Made by a program: the position numbers and the translations under genes
NCBI GenBank assembly: GCA_040387735.1
Contig: JAZKDE010000161.1
Coordinates: 1-24,813, forward strand
Length of the DNA stretch: 24,813 bases
Direction: 5' to 3'
From: Arcicella sp040387735
Lineage (GTDB): Bacteria; Bacteroidota; Bacteroidia; Cytophagales; Spirosomataceae
Shown: positions 1 to 5,592 of the stretch, one piece after another
How the letters are laid out: the number at the start of each line of letters is the position of its first letter
Numbering within the stretch: the stretch's first letter is position 1
Notes under the pieces: model-generated
The model's database searches: none
Seen by the model: the letters and a program-made list of their open reading frames with translations, nothing else
Told to the model about the DNA's origin: nothing

Positions 1-95
1 TTAAATTGTTTAGTTAAATTGTGATAAAAAAGGTAATTGTGAGTTAAAAAATGTTTAGATAATCAAGCGTTTACAAGTGAAAAAACCAGTTTTAC

Positions 96-126
96 TTTGC
101 CAATCTGATAATAAAATATAGCTTTG
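96..126 (+). promoter_or_regulatory. Bacteroidota-type promoter for the gene at 166
   Basis: TTTG at 96-99 and TAGCTTTG at 119-126 are separated by 19 nt and match the Bacteroidota housekeeping sigma-A consensus (TTTG, 17-23 nt, TAnnTTTG) exactly. Transcription would start near 132-134, giving a leader of about 33 nt before the ATG at 166. This is the best promoter match in the window. Confidence 0.7.
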
Positions 127-165
127 CAATCAAAATTTTAACCTTAAAGCATTATTTTTAAAACT

Positions 166-678
166 ATGATTAATTATAAAAATCACGTTTACGTACAACC
201 CATTATTCGTTTTTTAGAGAAAATCAATATTCCTTATCAATTTGTCTCCATCGACATCGAAACTTATGTGCCAGGCATCAATATTCATAATGGCACTTTA
301 CAAATTGACCTTGAAAAGCTATCTTTTCCAGGAGATTTACTTTACGAAGCAGGTAGGATTGCCCTTGCACCAAGTGCAGTTCGGACAAGTCTGACACATC
401 CTATTGACAATCAATTAGATTTTGACATTGCTACGAATTCCATGATGACAATAGCATGGTCTTACGCCGCCGCTATTGACTCTGGAACTCCTCTTGAGGT
501 TTTATTTCATCCTGAAGGTTATAAAGGACAAAATGAAAGTCTCCAATACGGTTTTCAGTCTGGACAATATGTAGGTCTACCGATGCTACAATTTCTTGGA
601 ATGGCATTTGATGCTAATAATGCTACCCAAAAAGGTTTGCAAGCATTCCCTGTTATGCAAGTTTGGTTGCGACCTTAG
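166..678 (+). CDS. Hypothetical protein, degenerate paralog of the HEAGH protein at 1650-2159
   Basis: This 170-residue protein has no signal peptide or membrane segment. I do not recognise a named family. It is clearly homologous end to end to the product of 1650-2159: shared blocks include GTLxID near residue 43, EAGxIAL near 61-67, IAWSYAA near 95-101, EGYKG near 117-121 and a tryptophan-arginine C-terminus. Where the paralog has HEAGH, this protein has YEAGR, so both zinc-binding histidines are replaced. The later helix glutamate (IEMAA in the paralog) is also absent. If the family is a zinc metallopeptidase-like fold, this member is probably catalytically dead and may be a binding or regulatory partner. 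It has its own promoter (96-126). Its 3' end overlaps the 3' end of the convergent gene by 26 bp. The ATG start fits the paralog's length. Confidence 0.8.
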   Translation: MINYKNHVYVQPIIRFLEKINIPYQFVSIDIETYVPGINIHNGTLQIDLEKLSFPGDLLYEAGRIALAPSAVRTSLTHPIDNQLDFDIATNSMMTIAWSYAAAIDSGTPLEVLFHPEGYKGQNESLQYGFQSGQYVGLPMLQFLGMAFDANNATQKGLQAFPVMQVWLRP

Positions 679-1213
679 AATCCAAATACCAATCAAACTG
701 AATGGTGAATAAATTTTCTTCAAATTTCGTTTTTGGTAATATAGTTTTGAATTTCTTAGGCACTTTATTGACATGAAGGTGATCCACAAAAGCCTTTCCG
801 TCGAACCCAAAATGGAGCATAGTTACTATCTCTTCTCCATTTTGGTCTTTGATTTTTAAATGAACTCTCCTCGTTTTTAAGTACTCACCTTCATAATGTT
901 TTTCTGGGAAATCAGTTTCGAAACTATAATTTCCTTCTGAGTCTGTCATGAGTTTTCCTTCATATTCAAAACTTGAAGGATTGCTTGCTGAATTATTATG
1001 CCAAATTTCAAGCACTGTATTTCGGGCAGGGCTCAAATCTTCATAACAAATCTTACCATTCACTTTTACTACTTTCTGAGCCTTCTTCGTAAGCCTCAAT
1101 ACATTGTTGCTGATAGATTTATTAGCCTTAGCTTGGGTAATCAAAGGGAAAAAACTAAGTCCGAGACCGAAATAGACAGAGTTTTTGCAAAATTTTCTAC
1201 GACTGTTTGACAT
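653..1213 (-). CDS. Tat-exported protein with intradiol-dioxygenase-like beta-sandwich
   Basis: A protein of 186 residues. The N-terminus carries SRRKFCK followed by a hydrophobic stretch and a cleavage-like region near ITQAKA (about residue 29), so export by the Tat pathway is likely. From about residue 50 it resembles the catalytic core of intradiol ring-cleavage dioxygenases (catechol 1,2-dioxygenase type): VNGKICYEDLSPARNTVLEIWHN matches the beta strand leading to EIWQ, and TDSEGNYSFETD matches TDxxGxYxF. In the place of the iron-binding HxH (usual RPxHIHF) it reads RRVHL, so one of the two histidines is missing, and the first ligand tyrosine is not evident. Ring cleavage is therefore doubtful; a transthyretin-like or carbohydrate-binding role is possible. 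It is monocistronic. The ATG at 1213 is well placed after a promoter-like element. Confidence 0.75.
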   Translation of the reverse strand: MSNSRRKFCKNSVYFGLGLSFFPLITQAKANKSISNNVLRLTKKAQKVVKVNGKICYEDLSPARNTVLEIWHNNSASNPSSFEYEGKLMTDSEGNYSFETDFPEKHYEGEYLKTRRVHLKIKDQNGEEIVTMLHFGFDGKAFVDHLHVNKVPKKFKTILPKTKFEENLFTIQFDWYLDSKVATKLA

Positions 1214-1218
1214 TGGAA

Positions 1219-1272
1219 TTTGGTGGTTTGGGTTTTGTTATACAAAATGTCATTTCAATATGAACCACCAAA
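1219..1272. repeat. 10-bp inverted repeat bracketing a promoter
   Basis: TTTGGTGGTT at 1219-1228 is mirrored exactly by AACCACCAAA at 1263-1272, with 34 nt between. A second small palindrome, TTTTGT-TAT-ACAAAA, lies inside at 1233-1247. The outer arms sit at the minus-strand promoter's upstream box and just before the start codon of the gene ending at 653, an arrangement that fits a repressor acting from two sites. The regulator is unknown. Confidence 0.4.
1243..1272 (-). promoter_or_regulatory. Probable promoter of the Tat-exported dioxygenase-like gene
   Basis: Read on the minus strand, TTTG (1272-1269) and ACATTTTG (1250-1243) are 18 nt apart. The second box matches TAnnTTTG at all but its first two positions. 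The start would fall near 1236, about 22 nt before the ATG. The TTTG lies inside one arm of a 10-bp inverted repeat (see 1219-1272), which suggests a regulator may act here. Confidence 0.4.
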
Positions 1273-1649
1273 CATCTCTCTATCAAAAAAAACAAAGTTA
1301 TGTTTGGTTAGTCTTTGATATAAGGGTAAAAATACCTGTTTTATCTACTGATGCATTTGCCTACTAAGCCATAACACTGCGTTATGCTTGATGAAAATTT
1401 ATTAAATGCTACTTAGATAAATGTATTTGATTAAATTATGGTAGATTTCTAAAAACAGACACTTGGCTATAATGCTTAATGAATACGTAGTAGAAAAAGA
1501 TAGAAGAAAATTGTAGTTTTAAACAGTAGAAGATGCTTTTGGGAGAGATAATGTGGTTTCTTCATCAACAAAAAACTGCTCTTGAGGAGGGCGTTATTTA
1601 TTTAAATTTTCATATATTAAATAGAGGTAATAGTTACTCATCGTATGAG
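1273..1649. other. Non-coding stretch with a small hairpin
   Basis: No convincing gene was found in these 377 bases. A hairpin lies at 1367-1389: AAGC(C)ATAAC pairs with GTTATGCTT around the loop ACTGC, with one bulged base. A second weak hairpin (ACTCAT-CGT-ATGAGT, 1636-1650) overlaps the stop codon of the minus-strand gene at 1650 and may help end its transcript, though no T-tract follows. The rest appears featureless. Confidence 0.4.
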
Positions 1650-2159
1650 TTACGTTCTCATCCAAGAAACCATTTTAGGATAAGAATGTGTATCTTTTTG
1701 TTGTGTGTTAGTTACTCTTTCTGTCATTTCTAACCATTCGAGGATTGGAACGCCAAAATATTGACCATTGTTGAAATTTTGTAAAATGTTTTCGCCATCA
1801 CCTTTATAACCTTCTGAGTGAAAAACCAAACTGGGGTCAATTCCAATCTCCAAACAAGCTGCATAAGACCAAGCGATTGCTGCCATCTCGATAGCTGGGG
1901 CATCAGCTTGATTTTCTAAAGAACCCTGTAAGCACTTGCGTTCTTCGGGAGTCATTAGGGCAATATGTCCTGCTTCGTGGAGTGTATCACCAATGTATTT
2001 TAACTGTTTTTTATCAATCAATAGTGTCCCTTTTTCAATCATTAGGCCAGGCAAAAAAGTTTGCTCTTCAATCTGACAAAAACTAATAGGGATTCCTATT
2101 TTTTGAATAAAATCAGCAATCTTTTTTAAGATTAAATCATTTGAATTCATGGAAAACAA
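1650..2159 (-). CDS. Hypothetical HEAGH-motif protein, possible zinc metallopeptidase-like
   Basis: This 169-residue protein appears cytoplasmic, with no signal peptide. Residues around 61-65 read HEAGH in the context TLHEAGHIAL, the gluzincin-type HExxH zinc motif. A candidate third ligand is the glutamate in AIEMAAIAW, about 30 residues later, which recalls the E-containing helix of ImmA/IrrE-like peptidases. The rest of the chain is not one I can name. Its paralog at 166-678 keeps the scaffold but has lost all three candidate ligands. The gene is divergent from the hydroxylase/sulfotransferase operon starting at 2350, sharing a 190-bp intergenic region, so co-regulation is possible but not shown. 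The HExxH motif alone does not prove peptidase activity. Confidence 0.8.
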   Translation of the reverse strand: MFSMNSNDLILKKIADFIQKIGIPISFCQIEEQTFLPGLMIEKGTLLIDKKQLKYIGDTLHEAGHIALMTPEERKCLQGSLENQADAPAIEMAAIAWSYAACLEIGIDPSLVFHSEGYKGDGENILQNFNNGQYFGVPILEWLEMTERVTNTQQKDTHSYPKMVSWMRT

Positions 2160-2191
2160 AAAAGAAAATGAATAAATTGTTAATTTAAAAC

Positions 2192-2223
2192 TTTAAAATA
2201 TCAGATATTCTAAGCTACTTTTG
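2192..2223 (+). promoter_or_regulatory. Probable promoter of the hydroxylase-sulfotransferase operon
   Basis: TACTTTTG at 2216-2223 matches the TAnnTTTG box exactly. TTTA at 2192-2195, 20 nt upstream, stands in for TTTG. The spacer contains a 13-bp palindrome AATATC-A-GATATT (2197-2209), a natural operator position. The leader to the ATG at 2350 would be long, about 120 nt. Confidence 0.45.
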
Positions 2224-2349
2224 GAGATGTAATTTATATGGGAATAACAAGAAGTGGGACAATATTACAGAAAAATAATAATAGTTGTCAAGTAGTTGTC
2301 TCTTTTTCTGGCTAAATAATTATTAAGCGTAACAAAATGATTAAAAATA

Positions 2350-3039
2350 ATGTCTATGAACGATTGTAAGCTCCCTTATACCTTTGATATTGAAAGTCTA
2401 AAAGCAGACCTAAAACTCTGTCAGCATACAAATTGGTTGGTTCATTTTAACCAAAATGATTTCACGGGGCATTGGTCAAGTTTTGCTTTACGCTCTATTT
2501 CTGGAAGTGAATTAGATATTTTAGCAACTCCAAATGCTACCTTTATTGACACTCAAACTCTTGCTAAGTGTTTGTATTTTAAGCAGATAGCTAATTTTTT
2601 TCAATGTGAAAAAGAAGCCATTCGACTACTTTCTTTGTCGCCAAACAGTTACATAAAGGAACATAAAGATAATTCGTCAGGATATGAAGATGGTTTTTTT
2701 AGAATCCATATTCCTATTCAAACGAATGATAAAGTTAGCTTCACAGTTAATAAAAAAACACTTCCAATGCTTGAAGGAGAATGTTGGTATGCCAATTTTA
2801 ATCGCCCCCATTTTGTAGCGAATGAAGGTGAAAATGATAGAATCCATCTGGTAATTGATTGCATTAGAAACGCTTGGTCTGACGCTCTTTTTGCTACATT
2901 AGGTTACGATTTTGAGGAGGAGAAAAAAAGTAAATTAAATGCCCAAACTAAGTTGATGATGATTGAACAATTATCAATGATGAAAACGGATACGGCTGAT
3001 AATTTAATCAAACAATTGAGAATAGAACTGGCAGAATAG
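2350..3039 (+). CDS. Aspartyl/asparaginyl beta-hydroxylase-family 2OG-Fe(II) oxygenase
   Basis: A cytoplasmic protein of 229 residues with the double-stranded beta-helix of the Asp_Arg_Hydrox family. Iron ligands are visible as H105-x-D107 (IKEHKD) and H154 (NRPHFVANEG). R118 in FFRIHIPI and R164 in NDRIHLVID are placed to bind 2-oxoglutarate. Known family members hydroxylate aspartate or asparagine in proteins, or free amino acids: rhizobial L-proline cis-4-hydroxylases belong here and have an HxD...H triad like this one. The substrate is therefore open. It is first in an operon: the next gene starts 4 nt after the stop. The ATG at 2350 is followed by a second in-frame ATG two codons later, which is equally possible. 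The C-terminal 50 residues are helical and charged. Confidence 0.85.
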   Translation: MSMNDCKLPYTFDIESLKADLKLCQHTNWLVHFNQNDFTGHWSSFALRSISGSELDILATPNATFIDTQTLAKCLYFKQIANFFQCEKEAIRLLSLSPNSYIKEHKDNSSGYEDGFFRIHIPIQTNDKVSFTVNKKTLPMLEGECWYANFNRPHFVANEGENDRIHLVIDCIRNAWSDALFATLGYDFEEEKKSKLNAQTKLMMIEQLSMMKTDTADNLIKQLRIELAE

Positions 3040-3043
3040 CACT

Positions 3044-4003
3044 ATGAAAAATCATCCATTAAAAAATTGGATTCCCTTTCGGTTGGATTTTCAAGAAGAA
3101 TCTTTATCCTGTCAATGGTTATACGTTGCGGATAAAAAATTTACCGAACCATTTTTTCAAGAAAGCATCGCATTGTGTAGGGCTTTTGAAGAAAATAGAA
3201 AACTATTTCGTGCCATTTCTACTTTGGAAGGCATCTCTGATTTTGCTGAAAATATTCCTTCTCTAAGTCCAACCGCATTTATTTTTCACGTTTCCCGGTG
3301 TGGATCTACACTTTTAGCCCAATTATTATCTTTGGATGAGCAAAATATTGTTATTGCTGAACCCCCAATTTTAGATGAAGTTTTGCGTGAAATTGCTTTT
3401 AACACTCCCAATATTTCAGAAGAAATCATTGATGAATCTATTAAGTCTGTAGTGAAGTTTTTAGGACAGATAAGAACGGGAGATGAGCAACGTTTTTTCA
3501 TTAAATTGGATAGTTGGCATACTATTTATTATGAAAAATTAAGAAAATTGTATCCCGAAACTCCTTTCATTTTCTCTTTCAGACGTCCCGATGAAGTTAT
3601 TCGCTCGCAAATACAGGAAACGGGCATGCACGCTGCACCAGGAGTTATTCAACCCGAATTGTTTGGCTTGACTTTGACGGAAAGCCTATCGGTCGCAAAA
3701 CCAGTCTATGTGTCAAAGGTATTAGAGAAATATTTTGATAAGTACTTAGAAATTATTCAAAAAGATAAAAATGCTCTTTTTGTAAATTATGGTGAAGGTA
3801 TTTTGACAAGTTTAGAAAAAATAGAATATTTTTTGAAGCTAAATATTGGCGATTCTGTGAAATCAAAGATGATTGCTCGCACACAGTTTCATAGTAAAAG
3901 ACCTAATTTGGTCTTTGAAGAAAAAGCTTTGGAGGATGAATTGCCAGATTATCAAAAGGCTGTTTTTTGTTTGTATGAGCAATTAATGGCTGAAAATCAG
4001 TAG
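3044..4003 (+). CDS. Sulfotransferase-like P-loop protein
   Basis: A protein of 319 residues without a signal peptide or membrane segment. FHVSRCGSTLLAQLL (81-95) is the 5'-phosphosulfate-binding loop of sulfotransferases. FRRPDEVIRS (179-188) matches the 3'-phosphate-binding motif, with the conserved Arg and Ser present. Such enzymes move sulfate from PAPS to a hydroxyl or amine. The gene sits 4 nt after an amino-acid-hydroxylase-type oxygenase and 6 nt before a PhyH-type oxygenase, so translation is probably coupled and the three products likely act on one substrate: hydroxylation would create the acceptor. An APS-kinase-like gene lies just beyond on the other strand. Substrate unknown; some family members without confirmed activity exist, so sulfation is an inference. 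Confidence 0.8.
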   Translation: MKNHPLKNWIPFRLDFQEESLSCQWLYVADKKFTEPFFQESIALCRAFEENRKLFRAISTLEGISDFAENIPSLSPTAFIFHVSRCGSTLLAQLLSLDEQNIVIAEPPILDEVLREIAFNTPNISEEIIDESIKSVVKFLGQIRTGDEQRFFIKLDSWHTIYYEKLRKLYPETPFIFSFRRPDEVIRSQIQETGMHAAPGVIQPELFGLTLTESLSVAKPVYVSKVLEKYFDKYLEIIQKDKNALFVNYGEGILTSLEKIEYFLKLNIGDSVKSKMIARTQFHSKRPNLVFEEKALEDELPDYQKAVFCLYEQLMAENQ

Positions 4004-4009
4004 TCTTTT

Positions 4010-4924
4010 ATGGAAAATTACCAAGTTTTAAATAAGTTTAGGGTTCAAATTTTAAATTTTGAATCAATAGTTTCTGGTGAATGGGATGTCTTCCAAAATG
4101 TTCTTTCGGAAAATGGATTTGGAATAGAAGAAACTTTAAAATATCTGTATTTTAATCAACCAAGCCAATCAGCATTTGAAAATTGGTTTAGTCAAAATAA
4201 ACGGATAAATAATGTTCTTGAAGAAACTGAAATAGCTGATGTTTTGAATGAAGATGATTTGAAATTTTGGGATGAAAATGGTTATGTAGTTATCCAAAAT
4301 GCTATTCCGAGAGAAGATTGTGTGCATACACAAGAGGCAATTCTTGAATACTTGGGTGCGTCATTAGATAAGCCAGAGTCTTGGTATCAAAACCATGAGG
4401 CTAAAGAAGGATTGATGGTTTTATTTACCCAACATCCTACATTAGAAAAAAATAGACAATCTTCCAAAATTTTAAAAGCGTATCAACAATTATACAAAAC
4501 AGATAAAATATATAAAACGGTCGATAAAGTAAGTTTTAATCCACCAGAAAATGATTTTTATACATTTAGAGGGAGTTCATTACATTGGGATGTTAGCTTA
4601 CACCTGCCAATTCCGTTTCGGTTACAAGGATTACTTTATTTGACAGATGTCAAAAGCAACAGTGGGGCTTTTCATTGTGTTGCTGGTTTTCATCATCAAA
4701 TTGAGGGTTGGATGAAAGGTTTACCCAAAAATGTTAATCCAAGAATAGTAGCTGTTAATGAGTTGGAGGCGAAACCTGTAACTGGAAATGCTGGAGACTT
4801 TGTTATTTGGCATCAGGCATTGCCACATTGTGCGACACCCAATAAAGATAACACTCCAAGAATGGTTCAATATTTAACCTATTTACCCATTAATGATAAT
4901 TCTCAAAATGAAATATGGATTTGA
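4010..4924 (+). CDS. Phytanoyl-CoA dioxygenase (PhyH)-family 2OG-Fe(II) oxygenase
   Basis: A 304-residue protein. The PhyH domain begins near residue 83 with LKFWDENGYVVIQNAI. Iron ligands are H192-x-D194 (SLHWDVS) and H273 in LPHCATPN; R284 in NTPRMVQY fits 2-oxoglutarate binding. PhyH enzymes hydroxylate or halogenate small molecules, including natural-product intermediates and amino acids. The first 80 residues are an extra, mostly helical region I cannot assign. It is the last gene of the operon, starting 6 nt after the sulfotransferase-like stop. No clear terminator follows; the 61 nt to the convergent kinase gene hold only a short T-rich run. The substrate is not known. Confidence 0.85.
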   Translation: MENYQVLNKFRVQILNFESIVSGEWDVFQNVLSENGFGIEETLKYLYFNQPSQSAFENWFSQNKRINNVLEETEIADVLNEDDLKFWDENGYVVIQNAIPREDCVHTQEAILEYLGASLDKPESWYQNHEAKEGLMVLFTQHPTLEKNRQSSKILKAYQQLYKTDKIYKTVDKVSFNPPENDFYTFRGSSLHWDVSLHLPIPFRLQGLLYLTDVKSNSGAFHCVAGFHHQIEGWMKGLPKNVNPRIVAVNELEAKPVTGNAGDFVIWHQALPHCATPNKDNTPRMVQYLTYLPINDNSQNEIWI

Positions 4925-4985
4925 TAAATGTTTAATCCTGTTTTTTTAAATAGGCCGAATGGAACGCTGAAGCATTATTTCAATT

Positions 4986-5510
4986 TTAGCGATTGTTTTC
5001 CATTATAAAATCCAAAACCCTCTGTAAAGAAACTTCGAGTGATTCTTTGGTTGTATCAATCACTAAATCAGCATTTTGGGGAATTTCAAAAATGTCATTT
5101 ACTCCCGTTAGGTTATGAATTTTTTCAGGGTGATTTTCTGGTAAAAAAGCTCTTTTATAGAGTCCTTTGGTGTCCCGTTGTCTGAGTGTTTCTACATCAC
5201 ATTTTATATAAATGAGCTTAGCATTATACAATTCTTGCAGTTTATTTCGAGCTAAATTATAGGGATTAATTGCCGCAATAATAGTGATAATCTCATTTCT
5301 CGCTAAAAGGTTTGCTACAAAACCAAGCCGTTTAATATTCTCAATTCTATCTTCTTGCGAAAAACCTAAGTCCGCACAAAGTGTTTTTCTGAATTCATCA
5401 CCATCAATGATTTCAACTTTTAAATTTAGGTTTAAAAGATTCTCTTTTACTAAATTAGCAATAGTACTCTTGCCAGCACCTGAAAGCCCTGTCATTTGAA
5501 ATAAAAGCAT
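4986..5510 (-). CDS. cysC: Adenylylsulfate kinase-like protein (CysC family)
   Basis: This 174-residue cytoplasmic kinase would convert APS plus ATP to PAPS. Walker A is GLSGAGKST (8-16). DGDEFRK (36-42), LGFS (48-51), RIENIKRLG (55-63), KGLYKRA (115-121) and TGVND (135-139) match conserved APS-kinase segments, including arginines and the lid region. One notable change: the usual ISPxR motif, containing the serine that is phosphorylated in E. coli CysC, reads INPYN here (81-85). That serine is not strictly required in the family, and INPY-type variants exist in CysC-like proteins, but the altered Arg makes another substrate conceivable. No ATP sulfurylase gene is in view. Convergent with the sulfotransferase operon, so it may supply its donor. 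Confidence 0.8.
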   Translation of the reverse strand: MLLFQMTGLSGAGKSTIANLVKENLLNLNLKVEIIDGDEFRKTLCADLGFSQEDRIENIKRLGFVANLLARNEIITIIAAINPYNLARNKLQELYNAKLIYIKCDVETLRQRDTKGLYKRAFLPENHPEKIHNLTGVNDIFEIPQNADLVIDTTKESLEVSLQRVLDFIMENNR

Positions 5511-5537
5511 ATTTTGAAGTATTTTGGAACTGCAAAT

Positions 5538-5584
5538 AACGAAAAAGAGCGACTCAAATTTAATTTGAGTCGCTCTTTTTCGTT
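5538..5584. terminator. Palindromic bidirectional terminator downstream of the OmpA-family gene
   Basis: Two 23-nt arms (5538-5560 and 5562-5584) are exactly complementary around a single central T, making a 47-nt palindrome whose core includes GAGCGACTCAAATT. The stem contains CTCTTTTT on both strands. It lies 8 nt past the stop of the minus-strand OmpA-family gene and should end that transcript. It is only 27 nt from the start of the minus-strand kinase gene. Confidence 0.9.
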
Positions 5585-5592
5585 TTGTGTTA

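Noticed and set aside
1238..1248. Shared 11-mer TTATACAAAAT upstream of two exported-protein genes (also at 8194-8204)
   Set aside because: In AT-rich DNA a match of this length within 25 kb can be chance, and the distances to the two start codons differ greatly.
1367..1389. Hairpin with ATAAC/GTTAT arms considered as an integron attC-like site
   Set aside because: The arms do not fit the conserved attC ends, no integrase gene is present, and no cassette layout surrounds it.
1533..1733. 66-codon plus-strand frame between the Tat-exported gene and the HEAGH gene
   Set aside because: It runs antisense into the end of the well-supported HEAGH gene, has no promoter or ribosome-binding signal, and its composition is like translated non-coding DNA.
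2350..5510. Locus as part of a defence island or mobile element
   Set aside because: No nuclease, toxin, integrase, direct repeat or tRNA boundary is present, and composition is like the flanks by eye.
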